Shown here in pieces: positions 42,566 through 51,709 of a DNA stretch of 64,000 nt. The stretch is taken from the NCBI GenBank assembly GCA_964526295.1, contig CAZGKW010000016.1, positions 25,375 through 89,374 on the forward strand, given 5' to 3'. Every line of letters begins with the position of its first letter. The first letter of the stretch is position 1. Made by a program: the position numbers and the translations under genes. Source of the DNA: CAZGKW01 sp964526295 (GTDB taxonomy: Bacteria > Planctomycetota > Phycisphaerae > FEN-1346). The notes below the pieces were generated by a model that saw nothing but the letters and a program-made list of their open reading frames with translations, ran no database searches and was not told the origin of the DNA.

Positions 42566-43708
42566 ATGGCATCCCGAAGGACCATCAGTTGTGTGGCAGC
42601 CGTGCTGGTGGCGGTCGCGCTGGGCGGCACCGCCCGGGCCGCCGAGCCGAAGATCCAGGTCGCCCTGCTCCTGGACAACTCCGGGTCGATGAGCGGCCTG
42701 ATTAACCAGGCCAAGAACCAGCTCTGGACGTTCGTCAACGAGTTCGCCACGAGCCGCAAGGGCGGCCGGCCGCCACGGATCGAGGTCGCCCTCTACACCT
42801 ACGGCAGTCCGCCGCCCACGCAGCTCGTCGCCCTGACCGACGACCTCGACCTCGTCAGCGAACGGCTCTTCGCGGTCGGCATTTCCGGCAGCACGGAGTA
42901 CTGCGGCTACGTCATCCAGGAAGCCGCCGAGAAGCTCGCCTGGAGCGACTCGCCGGAGGACCTCAAGGTCATCTTCATCGCCGGCAACGAGCCGTTCACG
43001 CAAGGGCCCGTCGATTACCGCGAGGCCTGCAAGGCCGCCGTCGCCAAGGGGATCATCGTCAACACGATCCACTGCGGCAGCGGCGTGCCCGACGACTGGA
43101 AGGCAGGCGCCTTGCTGGCCGAGGGCACGGCGATGAGCATCGACCAGAACAGGGCGATGGCGCATATCGAGGCCCCCCAGGACACCGAGATCGTCCGCCT
43201 CGGCCAGGCGCTGAACGAGACGTACCTCCCTTACGGGGCAAACGGCGCCGAGGGCCGGGCCCGCCAGCTCGCCCAGAACGGCAACGCCGAGAATGCCTCC
43301 CACGAGACCAACGTCCAGCGATACGTCGCCCAGTCGCAGGTGCAGTACCGAAACGGCGCCTGGGACCTCGTCGATGCCGCCAAGGACGGCACCGTGAAGG
43401 TCGAGGAGCTCGAGGAGGACCAGCTTCCCGAGAAGATGCAGAAGATGACCGCCGAGCAGCGCGTCGCCTTCGTCGAGAAAAACGCGGCGCGCCGGGCCGA
43501 GATTCAGACGCAGATCAACGAACTGAACGAGGCCCGCCGCAAGTACGTGGCGGCGGAGCGGAAGAAGCTGGCTGCAAGCGGCGAGTCGCTTGACTCGGCC
43601 ATGATCCAGTCGCTCCGAGCCCAGGCGGCCAAGCGGAACTTCGAGTTCGAGGTGCCGACCGGCTCGTCCGAGGAAAGCACCCCCAAGGAAGCCGACACGG
43701 AAGGATGA
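42566..43708 (+). CDS. secreted vWA protein, paralogue A
   Basis: A 380-residue exported protein. The signal peptide ends near ARAAE. The vWA domain starts ALLLDNSGSMSGLINQAKNQ (MIDAS DxSxS near residue 38), with the unusual Thr-substituted loop GSTEYCGYVIQEAAEKL and the conserved IIVNTIHCGSG. The C-terminal domain (VKVEELEEDQLPEKMQKMTA) is long, charged and helical, and is shared with the paralogue at 45838. No transmembrane anchor, so likely periplasmic. GAAAGGAG lies before the ATG. It is 31 bp downstream of the VIT protein, probably co-transcribed. Confidence 0.83.
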   Translation: MASRRTISCVAAVLVAVALGGTARAAEPKIQVALLLDNSGSMSGLINQAKNQLWTFVNEFATSRKGGRPPRIEVALYTYGSPPPTQLVALTDDLDLVSERLFAVGISGSTEYCGYVIQEAAEKLAWSDSPEDLKVIFIAGNEPFTQGPVDYREACKAAVAKGIIVNTIHCGSGVPDDWKAGALLAEGTAMSIDQNRAMAHIEAPQDTEIVRLGQALNETYLPYGANGAEGRARQLAQNGNAENASHETNVQRYVAQSQVQYRNGAWDLVDAAKDGTVKVEELEEDQLPEKMQKMTAEQRVAFVEKNAARRAEIQTQINELNEARRKYVAAERKKLAASGESLDSAMIQSLRAQAAKRNFEFEVPTGSSEESTPKEADTEG

Positions 43709-43823
43709 GCCCGACGTCCGGGCCCGGCCCGGGGGGCCAATGCCACGTGTGCCGGGCCCGGTTCCGCCACCGCACCTGCATGACGGGCCGAACTCGTCCA
43801 TCGCAACCGACAGGAGAAACGCC

Positions 43824-45692
43824 ATGTTGAAGCCGACGACGATGCTCCTTGCCGCCGTGATGTTCGCCGCGCCGGCCGCGGGCGCCGGCGACACCGCCCG
43901 TATCGAGGCGGATGCCCTGGCCACGATGCCCGTCAAGGAGGTGACGGTCTTCAAGGACGGCCACGCCTTCGTCCTCCACGAAGGAGAGGTCGCGACCGAC
44001 GCCCGAGGGCACGTCCACCTGGCCCACCTGCCGAACCCGGTGGTGGGCACGTTCTGGGCCTACTCGTCCGAACCCCGGGCCCGGCTGGAGGCCGTCGTGG
44101 CCAGCCGCTGCATCGTCACCGACCAGTGGACCGCCCTGACGATCTCCGAGATGATCGAGGCGAACGTCGGCCGAAAGGTCCGCCTCCGCGAGTGGACCGG
44201 CACGCCGGCCGCCTGTGTGGTGACCGGCCGGGAGGTCCTTCCCGCGCCATACGCCAAGGTGCCCGACCCAAGCGCCGCCGTGCTGGCCCCCGCGGTCACG
44301 CTCGGCCCCGTCGACTACGAGGCAACCATTCTCGGCATTCCCGGGCGGACGACCGGCGAGCTTCGTCGGACCGCCGAGCCCGGCACGCCCGAGCAGCTCC
44401 CGGTCCGCGGTTCGGTCGTCCTGCTGAAGGTCGGCGACGCCGTCCGGGCGGTGCCCCTCGAGCGGATCAAGGACGTGACGTTCCTCGACGAGCCGGAGCC
44501 GCGCGTGAAACGCGACGGTTTCCGCAACGTCATGACCGTCCGCCTCGACTGGGACCGAGGCAAGCCCGCCAAGGAGGCCCGCGTCGGCATGATGTACGTC
44601 CAGCGGGGCATCCGGTGGGTCCCGAACTACCGCGTCGACATCGACGGCAAGGGGACCGCCCGGATCAAGCTCCAGGCGACGCTCATCAACGAACTGGCCG
44701 ACCTGGACGGTGTCAAGGCCCATCTGGTGGTCGGCGTCCCGAAGTTCGTCTTCCAGGACACACCCGACCCGATCTCGCTCCAGGAGGCGGTGGCCCAGCT
44801 CTCCCGCCACTTCCGGCCCGAGACGCAGACGGCGTTCGCCTTCTCCAACGCCATGATGACCCAGGTGTCGATGCCCGTCCGGCAGCGTCCCGAAGCGGCC
44901 GGCGGCGGGGGCCGCGTGATCGACCTTGGGCCCGACGTGGCGGCCGGCGCCAAGAACGAGGACCTCTACGTCTTCACCCTGGACCGCGTGACCCTCGAGA
45001 AGGGCCAGCGGATGGTCGTCCCGGTGGCGGAGTTTGAGCTGAAGTACCGCGACGTGTTCGTCCTGGACGTGCCGTTCGGTCCGCCGCCCGAGGCCCGGCA
45101 GCGGCTGAACAACGACCAGCAGGCCCAGCTCGCGCGGCTGTTCCTGGCGCCGAAGGTGATGCACAAGGTCCGGCTGGCGAACGACTCGAAGGCCCCCATC
45201 ACGACGGCCCCGGCGCTGGTCCTTCGAAACGGCCGGCTCGTCGCCCAGGGCATGACCACCTACACGCCGGTCGGGGCGTCCAGCGACCTGGAGCTGACGA
45301 CCGCCGTTGACATCCCCGTCGAGACGCTCGACCTGGAGACGGGCCGGACGCCGAACGCGGCCAACTGGGGCGGCTACACCTACGACCGCATCAACCTGGC
45401 CGGCGAGATTCGCCTCACGAACCACCGCGGCGAGACGGTCGAGGTGCAGGTGCGCCGGTCGGTGCTCGGGAACATCGACGAGGCGAGTGCCGGGGGCCGC
45501 ATCGAGCAGCTCGGTTGGCACGAGAGCGGCTGGTTCACCGTCGACGGGGCCCCGTTCTGGTGGGGCTGGTACAGTTGGCCTTACTGGTGGTACCACTTCA
45601 ACTCCGTCGGACGCATCACCTGGGACTTGAAAGTCGAGCCCGGCGAGACACGCGAGCTGGAGTACGAGTGGCACTACTTCTGGCGGCACTGA
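43824..45692 (+). CDS. secreted DUF4139-like protein with Trp-rich tail
   Basis: A 622-residue exported protein. After a signal peptide (cleavage near AGAGD) come beta-rich segments such as VKEVTVFKDGHAFVLHEGEV, an N-terminal DUF4140/4139-like start, and RGIRWVPNYRVDIDGKGTAR, typical of the DUF4139 mucoidy-inhibitor-like family in which a coiled coil is often present; no strong coiled coil is seen here. The C-terminus carries an aromatic run, FWWGWYSWPYWWYHF (around residues 579-593), unusual for a soluble protein and suited to carbohydrate or membrane surface contact. Located between the two paralogous vWA genes. Function unknown. Confidence 0.65.
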   Translation: MLKPTTMLLAAVMFAAPAAGAGDTARIEADALATMPVKEVTVFKDGHAFVLHEGEVATDARGHVHLAHLPNPVVGTFWAYSSEPRARLEAVVASRCIVTDQWTALTISEMIEANVGRKVRLREWTGTPAACVVTGREVLPAPYAKVPDPSAAVLAPAVTLGPVDYEATILGIPGRTTGELRRTAEPGTPEQLPVRGSVVLLKVGDAVRAVPLERIKDVTFLDEPEPRVKRDGFRNVMTVRLDWDRGKPAKEARVGMMYVQRGIRWVPNYRVDIDGKGTARIKLQATLINELADLDGVKAHLVVGVPKFVFQDTPDPISLQEAVAQLSRHFRPETQTAFAFSNAMMTQVSMPVRQRPEAAGGGGRVIDLGPDVAAGAKNEDLYVFTLDRVTLEKGQRMVVPVAEFELKYRDVFVLDVPFGPPPEARQRLNNDQQAQLARLFLAPKVMHKVRLANDSKAPITTAPALVLRNGRLVAQGMTTYTPVGASSDLELTTAVDIPVETLDLETGRTPNAANWGGYTYDRINLAGEIRLTNHRGETVEVQVRRSVLGNIDEASAGGRIEQLGWHESGWFTVDGAPFWWGWYSWPYWWYHFNSVGRITWDLKVEPGETRELEYEWHYFWRH

Positions 45693-45837
45693 GACGGTCC
45701 TGCGGCCCCGGGCGGGCCGCCGCGCACCGCGCCGACCGGACACGGAACCGGCGCCCGCCGGGCGGTGTCCAAACGAGCGGGCTGGCCGATCGGAGGCCGG
45801 CCGCGAGGCGAGGTCCGCAGTCGAAGGAGGGCAAGCC

Positions 45838-46986
45838 ATGAAACGCATCGCTTGGTGGACGGTGGCCGTGGTGCTGTTCGCCTCGACCGCCGCCGCATGG
45901 GCCGAGAAGAAGCCGGTCGATGAGAAGCCCCGCATCGACGTCGTCTTCGTGCTCGACACGACCGGCAGCATGGGCGGCCTCATTCAGGCGGCCAAGGAGA
46001 AGATCTGGGCCATCGCCAACACGCTGGCCACAGCGAAGCCGGTGCCCGATATCCGGCTGGGGTTCGTGGCCTATCGCGACCGCGGCGACGATTGCGTCAC
46101 CCGTCTGACGCCCCTGACGGACGACCTGGACGCCGCCTACGTCGAGCTGATGGACTTCCAGGCAGCCGGCGGCGGTGACGCCCCCGAGAGCGTCAACCAG
46201 GCCCTCAACGAAGCCGTCACCCGGATGCCGTGGCGGACCGACGGACGGACCTATCGCGTCATCTTCCTCGTCGGCGATTGCCCGCCGCACATGGATTACC
46301 CCGACGACGTCAAGTACCCGGTGACGTGCGAGGCGGCGGCCAAGGCGGGCATCACCGTCAACACGATCCAATGCGGGACCGACTCAGCGACGCCCGAGAC
46401 GTGGCGTGACATCGCCCATCGTGCCGAGGGTCGGTACTTCCGCGTCGAGCAGTCCGGCAGCGCGATCGTCGCCTCGACGCCCTACGATGCCGAGCTGGCC
46501 GAGCTGGCGCGGAAGCTCGACGAGACGCGGGTCTACTACGGCACCGCAGCCGCCCGCAGGCAGAACGGCCAACGGGCCGAGGCCGCCGGCGAGATCTACA
46601 GCCACGCGTCGCTCGAAGCCCAGGCCGCCAGGGCCGTTTTCAACGGGAGCAAGGCCGGGGACCGGAACTTCCGCGGCGTGCAGGAGCTGGTCGGCGACGC
46701 GGCCGACGGACGCGTCAAGCTGGCTGAGGTCAAGGAGGCGGAGCTTCCCGAGCCGATGAAGGCCATGTCGGCCGAGCAAAGGACCGAGTTCGTCCGGGCC
46801 AAGCAGGTCGAACGCGAGAAGGTCCGGGCCCAGATCCGCGACCTTGCCGACAAACGTCAGCAGCACCTCGAGGCCGAGGCGAAGAAGGCCGCCGGCAAGG
46901 CCACGCTCGACCAGGGCATCTTCGACTGCATCCGCGAACAGGCGGGCCGACGAGGCATCGAGTACGAGGGCGGTCCGGCCTTGTAA
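45838..46986 (+). CDS. secreted vWA protein, paralogue B
   Basis: A 382-residue exported protein. The signal peptide ends near AWAEK. The MIDAS begins FVLDTTGSMGGLIQAAKEKI (D-T-T-G-S, so DxTxS), and LGFVAYRDRGDDCVTRLTPL and AAGGGDAPESVNQALNEAV complete a typical vWA fold. KAGITVNTIQCGTDS matches the equivalent loop of paralogue A. The C-terminal helical domain (LPEPMKAMSAEQRTEFVRAK) is homologous to that of paralogue A. GGAGGG lies upstream of the ATG. It is immediately followed by the response regulator (32 bp), suggesting the regulator controls or is co-expressed with this set. Confidence 0.83.
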   Translation: MKRIAWWTVAVVLFASTAAAWAEKKPVDEKPRIDVVFVLDTTGSMGGLIQAAKEKIWAIANTLATAKPVPDIRLGFVAYRDRGDDCVTRLTPLTDDLDAAYVELMDFQAAGGGDAPESVNQALNEAVTRMPWRTDGRTYRVIFLVGDCPPHMDYPDDVKYPVTCEAAAKAGITVNTIQCGTDSATPETWRDIAHRAEGRYFRVEQSGSAIVASTPYDAELAELARKLDETRVYYGTAAARRQNGQRAEAAGEIYSHASLEAQAARAVFNGSKAGDRNFRGVQELVGDAADGRVKLAEVKEAELPEPMKAMSAEQRTEFVRAKQVEREKVRAQIRDLADKRQQHLEAEAKKAAGKATLDQGIFDCIREQAGRRGIEYEGGPAL

Positions 46987-47018
46987 GGAGGCCCGCGGCG
47001 CGACATGATGGACCCGAG

Positions 47019-47726
47019 ATGAAACCGAGGCGGAAAATCCTGGTCGTCGAGGACGATGCCGCCATCCGCGAGGGCATCGTCGACGCCATGCGGTTCGCCG
47101 GCTTCGACTGCCTGGAGGCGGGCGACGGCGACTCCGGCCTCGAATCGGCCCTGGAGGCCGAGTGCGACCTCGTTCTGCTGGACCTCGTCCTGCCGAAACG
47201 CGACGGTCTGGACGTCCTGGACCAGGTCCGCCGGAGGCGCCCCACGCTGCCGGTGATCATCCTGACGGCCCGCGGCGAGGAGAGCGACCGGGTCCGCGGC
47301 CTCCGCCTCGGGGCGGACGACTACGTCGTCAAGCCGTTCAGCGTCAGGGAGCTCCAAGCCCGCGTCGACGCCGTCCTCCGCCGCAGCCCCGAGCGGTCGG
47401 GGCCGGTCGAGCGGGTGGAGGTGCCGGGCGGCGAGGCCGACCTGGCGCGGCGGGAGGTCCGCTTCGCCGACGGCGACCGGACGGAGCTCACGGAGCGGGA
47501 GGCCGAGCTGCTGCGGTACCTCGCGGCCAACGCCGGACGGGCCATCTCACGCGACGAGATCCTGACGCGGGTCTGGCGGATCAACCCGCGGGGCGTCGAG
47601 ACCCGGACGATCGACATGCACGTGGCCCGTCTCCGCGAGAAGCTCCGCGACGACCCCGCCGAGCCGGCCATCATCCGGACCGTCCGCGGCAAGGGATACA
47701 TGTTCGCCGGCGGGACTGGCGAGTGA
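47019..47726 (+). CDS. OmpR-family response regulator
   Basis: A 235-residue two-component transcription factor. The receiver domain has the acidic pair (VVEDDAAIREG), the phospho-acceptor Asp in CDLVLLDLVLPKRDGLDVLD near residue 52, Thr in ILTARGEESDRV and Lys in DDYVVKPFSVREL. The winged-helix output domain starts around residue 130 and has RAISRDEILTRVW and TRTIDMHVARLREKLRDD, the recognition helix. It is paired with the kinase that follows 43 bp downstream. Targets unknown; the upstream secreted protein genes are the obvious candidates. Confidence 0.95.
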   Translation: MKPRRKILVVEDDAAIREGIVDAMRFAGFDCLEAGDGDSGLESALEAECDLVLLDLVLPKRDGLDVLDQVRRRRPTLPVIILTARGEESDRVRGLRLGADDYVVKPFSVRELQARVDAVLRRSPERSGPVERVEVPGGEADLARREVRFADGDRTELTEREAELLRYLAANAGRAISRDEILTRVWRINPRGVETRTIDMHVARLREKLRDDPAEPAIIRTVRGKGYMFAGGTGE

Positions 47727-47769
47727 CGAGACCCCGAATCCGAATGACGAAGGAAGAGCGGCGCGCCGC

Positions 47770-49581
47770 GTGCGGCTTGTTGCTGCCGTCCGCTCTGGGC
47801 TGCCTCTGATGCGTCGTCCCTGGCAAATCTGGACCGTCTTCGCACTGGGCCTGGCCGTCATCCTGGCCTGCCTGGGGTGGGTCAGCATCGAGCTGTACCA
47901 GGCCCGGTCCGACGCCGCCCTGGAGGAGAACGTCCGGCTGGCCCTGTGGCGGATGGAGTCGATCCTGGCCCCGCTGGTGGCCCAGGAGAGCGGACGCGAG
48001 TACTTCACCTTCACCTCTTTCTACTCGGCCTCGCGGGCCTATACGAACATGCTGGCGCCGATCGACGCGGGGGAGATCCAGCTCCCTTCGCCCCTGCTGA
48101 CGTTCGACTCGCCCTTCATCCGGCTCCACTTTCACGTCGGCCCGGACGGACGGGTCACCTCGCCCCAGGTGCCGACGGGCAACCAGAAGGACCTCGCCGA
48201 GCAGCCCGTGGGCGGCGGTTCGGCGGGCGGCGGCTACGTCTCGCCGGAACGGACGGAACGGGCCGAGGCCGTCCTGGAGGAGCTTCGCGGCATCCTGCGG
48301 CCCGAGACGCTGGCCGCCGGGCTGCCCCTGGAGCCCCGCCAGACCCAGCGGGCCCTGTTCGTCGAGGCCCTCCGCAACCCCAACGTCGCCGCCCAGGCCC
48401 AGCACGAGATGTCCCAGGCCGAGCGGAACGTCAACGAGTTCCAGTTCCGCGAGCGCCGCCACCAGATCGCCGCTAACGCCCAGGCCGTCGCCAACCCGGA
48501 CTGGGCCCTGGCGGCGGGCGACGTCAACACGGGCGTGATGACGGCCGTGTGGCACGAGGGGGCGCTGCTGCTGGCCCGGCGGGTCCGCGCCGGCGGGTCC
48601 GAGTACGTCCAGGGGGCGTGGCTCGACTGGTCCGCCGTCCGCGAATGGCTCCTGGCCGAGATCACCGACCTCCTGCCCGAGTCGACGCTCGTGCCGCAGC
48701 GCGACGGCGAGGGGCAGGAGTCGCGGGGGCTTGCGCTGCTGCCGGTCCGGCTGGAGCCGGGCGACCTGCCGCCGGGCGCGGCGGCCGCCGGGTCTCCCAT
48801 GGCGTCGATCCTCGTCTTGTCGTGGGGGGGCGTTCTCTTCGCGGCCGGGGCCGTGGCGGTGCTTCTGCGGGGGATCGTGTCGCTCTCGGAGCGGCGGGCC
48901 GCCTTCGTCTCGGCCGTCACCCACGAGATGCGAACGCCCCTGACGACGTTCCAGATGTATACCGAGATGCTCCGCGACGGGATGGTCACCGACGAGGCGA
49001 AGCGCCGGCGGTACCTGGCGACCCTGAGCGCCGAGGCGGAGAGGCTCGGCCACCTCGTCGAGAACGTCCTCGGTTACGCCCGGCTCGAGAAGGCCTCGTC
49101 CGAGGGCCGCCTCGAGACGCTCTGCGTGGCGGACCTCGTCGAGCGGGTCGCGCCGCGGCTCCGCAGCCGGGCCGAGCGCGGCGGCATGGCGCTGGAAGTC
49201 GACGTGCCGGAGTCCGTCGCCCAGGTGAACGTCCGCGCCGATCCCGGGGCGGTCGAGCAGGTCCTGTTCAACCTGGTCGACAACGCGTCGAAGTACGCCG
49301 CCGGGGCCGAGGACCGGCGTATCCACCTGGAGGCGGGCCGGGACGACGGGGCGGTGGCCCTTCGGGTCCGCGACCACGGCCCGGGCGTGGCGGCCGACGT
49401 CCGGGACCGGCTGTTCCGGCCGTTCTCGAAGTCGGCGAGCGATGCGGCCCATTCGGCTCCGGGGGTGGGCCTGGGCCTGGCGTTCAGCCGGCGGCTGGCC
49501 CGGAGCATGGGCGGCCGTCTCCGCCTGGCCGACAGCACGAACTCCGGCGCCACGTTCGTTCTGGCCCTGCCCCTGGCGTGA
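47770..49581 (+). CDS. sensor histidine kinase
   Basis: About 603 residues from the GTG at 47770 (590 from the ATG at 47809; neither has a strong ribosome site). A first membrane helix (WTVFALGLAVILACLGWVSI) is followed by an extracytoplasmic region of about 300 residues with no domain I recognise. A second helix (MASILVLSWGGVLFAAGAVA) follows, then the H-box AFVSAVTHEMRTPLTT near residue 385. The ATPase domain has the N-box LFNLVDNASKYA, G1 RDHGPGVAADV and G2 VGLGLAFSRRLARSMGG. No HAMP is obvious between the second helix and the H-box. It pairs with the OmpR-type regulator. Confidence 0.93.
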   Translation: MRLVAAVRSGLPLMRRPWQIWTVFALGLAVILACLGWVSIELYQARSDAALEENVRLALWRMESILAPLVAQESGREYFTFTSFYSASRAYTNMLAPIDAGEIQLPSPLLTFDSPFIRLHFHVGPDGRVTSPQVPTGNQKDLAEQPVGGGSAGGGYVSPERTERAEAVLEELRGILRPETLAAGLPLEPRQTQRALFVEALRNPNVAAQAQHEMSQAERNVNEFQFRERRHQIAANAQAVANPDWALAAGDVNTGVMTAVWHEGALLLARRVRAGGSEYVQGAWLDWSAVREWLLAEITDLLPESTLVPQRDGEGQESRGLALLPVRLEPGDLPPGAAAAGSPMASILVLSWGGVLFAAGAVAVLLRGIVSLSERRAAFVSAVTHEMRTPLTTFQMYTEMLRDGMVTDEAKRRRYLATLSAEAERLGHLVENVLGYARLEKASSEGRLETLCVADLVERVAPRLRSRAERGGMALEVDVPESVAQVNVRADPGAVEQVLFNLVDNASKYAAGAEDRRIHLEAGRDDGAVALRVRDHGPGVAADVRDRLFRPFSKSASDAAHSAPGVGLGLAFSRRLARSMGGRLRLADSTNSGATFVLALPLA

Positions 49582-49654
49582 CCTCGCAGTTCGCAAGCAG
49601 CGCGCGGGGTCGTCGACTAAGGTCCGCCCTTTCCGCGCGGTTCTCGAATCGCGC

Positions 49655-49682
49655 TTCACATGCTTTCCGTCTCGGCTAGAAT
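49655..49682 (+). promoter_or_regulatory. sigma70-like promoter upstream of the alpha/beta hydrolase gene
   Basis: TTCACA (49655-49660) and TAGAAT (49677-49682) are 16 bp apart, 30 bp before the ATG at 49713. A clear match in high-GC sequence; inferred from motifs only. Confidence 0.5.
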
Positions 49683-49712
49683 GCACGGGCGCTTCCCCTG
49701 TGCGGAGAATGC

Positions 49713-50507
49713 ATGGCCGGCCCCATCACCCGTGACGTGACGTTCCGCGAGACCGACCACCGGCCGCTTTGCCTCGACGTCTACCGGCCCGTCGGCGCCG
49801 GCCCGCACCCCGTCCTCGTGTGGGTCTGCGGCGGCGGCATGGTCAGCCTGGAGCGGGACCAGGCGCCGAAGTTGGCCGCCTGGATGACCGGCCGCGGCTT
49901 CGCGGTCGTCGCGATCGAGTACCGCGTGACGAGCGAAGGCATCTTCCCGGCCCAGATCCAGGACGTGAAGGCCGCCGTCCGCTGGGTCCGGGCCCACGCC
50001 GACGAGTACGGCTTCGACCCCGGCCGCGTGGGGGCATGGGGCGACTCGGCGGGCGGCTACCTGGCGTCGCTTCTCGGCACCTCGGCCGGGAAGGAGGACT
50101 TTGGGCCGGCCGGACCGTGGGCCGGCTACTCGGATCGGGTCGACGCCGTCTGCGCCTACTGCCCGCCGACCGACCTGGCGAACTGGCCCAACCCGCAGAA
50201 GGCCGTCTTCAAGCTCCTGGGCGGCTGGCCGGCCCAGAAGCCCGAGGTGGCCAGATGGGCCAGCACGACGACGTACGTCGGGCCCGACTCGCCGCCGCAC
50301 CTGTTGGTCCACGGCGAGGCGGACGACGTGGTGCCGCTCGCCCAGAGCCGGCGGCTGGCCGAGGCGCTGGAGGCGGCCGGCGTCGAGGTCGAGCTGCACG
50401 TCGTACCGGGCGCCGGCCACGGAGGGCCGGCCCTCGCCGCCGGCGACGGCGGGGTAAGGGAGTGCGTTGCGACATTCTTCGAGCGCCACTTGGGCAAAGG
50501 CGGCTAG
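49713..50507 (+). CDS. alpha/beta hydrolase (esterase/lipase-like)
   Basis: A 264-residue hydrolase. The oxyanion-hole region is VLVWVCGGGMVSLERDQAPK (the HGGG motif reads CGGG), the nucleophile elbow is VGAWGDSAGGYLASLLG with Ser near residue 113, and the acid and base are in LLVHGEADDVVPLAQSRRLA (Asp) and VVPGAGHGGP (His). The fold resembles the feruloyl/acetyl-xylan esterase-like (BD-FAE) group, which would suit glycan side-chain removal, but no signal peptide is present. A single gene with its own promoter-like boxes. Confidence 0.85.
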   Translation: MAGPITRDVTFRETDHRPLCLDVYRPVGAGPHPVLVWVCGGGMVSLERDQAPKLAAWMTGRGFAVVAIEYRVTSEGIFPAQIQDVKAAVRWVRAHADEYGFDPGRVGAWGDSAGGYLASLLGTSAGKEDFGPAGPWAGYSDRVDAVCAYCPPTDLANWPNPQKAVFKLLGGWPAQKPEVARWASTTTYVGPDSPPHLLVHGEADDVVPLAQSRRLAEALEAAGVEVELHVVPGAGHGGPALAAGDGGVRECVATFFERHLGKGG

Positions 50508-50576
50508 CGTCCGCACGGCGCGTTTAGCCGCGTCCGGGAGGGACGCGCGCCGGCACGATGGCCAAAGAGGGTGACC

Positions 50577-51083
50577 ATGAAAGGCGAGGAAGTCCTCGTC
50601 AACGACAAGATGCAGCAGGGCTACCGGTATGTCCTCGCGGCGCCGCCCGGCCGCCAGTTCCACCCGCAGTTCGAGCCCGACCTGACGCCCAAAGAGATGC
50701 TCGAGCTGGGCGTCTTCGGCGGCAAGTACATGACCGATTGCCGGGACGAGTTTCCCAAGTCCTGGTTTGAGCGGGCGAAGCTCTCGCCCGAGGGCCGCGA
50801 CCCCGAGTTAAACTGCTTCGGCGTCGGTGCCTCGAAGCCGCTCTCGTACTGGCGCGAGAAAGGGTGGATCTACCACGAGGACCCCCGCGGATGGTTCCAG
50901 TGGTACTGCCGGTACTACCGCGGCCGCCGCTGTCCCGACGACGAGCGGCAGATCAAGCGATGGAAGGCGATGCGCCGCCACGTCGCCCAGGTCGAGAAGC
51001 ATTGCAGGAAGGGCGACCTCTCGTGCCGACCCCGCCAGCGGCAAGCCCTCTTGCATTGGGCCTACGACAGCCGCAAGATCTGA
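50577..51083 (+). CDS. conserved hypothetical protein
   Basis: A 168-residue soluble protein rich in aromatic and charged residues; no signal peptide or membrane helix. Segments YMTDCRDEFPKSWFERAKLS and WFQWYCRYYRGRRCPDDERQ followed by IKRWKAMRRHVAQVEKHC look conserved. I have seen proteins of this type across bacteria and fungi but know no function. The ATG at 50577 has GAGG six bases upstream; a GTG at 50571 is an alternative. Lies between the hydrolase and the Coa1-like gene. Confidence 0.7.
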   Translation: MKGEEVLVNDKMQQGYRYVLAAPPGRQFHPQFEPDLTPKEMLELGVFGGKYMTDCRDEFPKSWFERAKLSPEGRDPELNCFGVGASKPLSYWREKGWIYHEDPRGWFQWYCRYYRGRRCPDDERQIKRWKAMRRHVAQVEKHCRKGDLSCRPRQRQALLHWAYDSRKI

Positions 51084-51156
51084 CGGCGGGGCTGCCGGTT
51101 GAGGGGAGCAGGGCACCGGGGGGTGGGCCGGGCACTACCCCGCGAAGGAGCTTCCG

Positions 51157-51591
51157 ATGGACCAGCCGCATCGCAAAAGCTGGTGGGGCCGGAACTGGAA
51201 ATGGGTCGTGCCGGTGGGGTGTCTCGGCGCGATTCTCCTTCTGGCGCTCTTCATCGGGGCCATCGTGGCGCTGGTGTTCGGCGTCATCAGGTCGTCCGAC
51301 GTCTACCAGGACGCCGTGGAGACGGCCCGGGCCTCGGCGGCCGTCCAGGCGGCCCTCGGCTCACCCGTCGAGGCCGGCTACCTGGTCACGGGCAGCATCA
51401 ACGTCAGCGGGTCCGGCGGGAGTGCCGACCTGGCGATCCCCCTGTCCGGGCCGGATGGGGAGGCGACCCTCTACGCCGTGGCGTCCAAGTCCGGGGGCCA
51501 GTGGGTGTTCTCGACGCTGGTGGTCGGGGTCGAGGCGACCGGCGAACGGATCGATCTTCTGGCTGGCGACGAGGCCGGGCCGGGGGACTGA
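51157..51591 (+). CDS. Coa1-like single-pass membrane protein
   Basis: A 144-residue protein: a short basic cytoplasmic start (HRKSWWGRNWKW), one membrane helix (VVPVGCLGAILLLALFIGAI) and a small extracytoplasmic domain whose VQAALGSPVEAGYLVTGSIN and GEATLYAVASKSGGQWVFST match the Coa1 (cytochrome oxidase assembly factor 1) family pattern. Bacterial members are widespread and uncharacterised; no oxidase genes are nearby. GAAGGAG lies before the ATG. Confidence 0.72.
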   Translation: MDQPHRKSWWGRNWKWVVPVGCLGAILLLALFIGAIVALVFGVIRSSDVYQDAVETARASAAVQAALGSPVEAGYLVTGSINVSGSGGSADLAIPLSGPDGEATLYAVASKSGGQWVFSTLVVGVEATGERIDLLAGDEAGPGD

Positions 51592-51709
51592 CGCGGACCC
51601 GCCCGGCTCCACCCGAGCCGGTCGACGCGGCTTGAGCCCGGTCCGATTTCGCCGCGGGAAGGCGTCCTCCAAGGATGGGCATGACGCTGTTTGAAGCAAG
51701 GAGCTTCGC

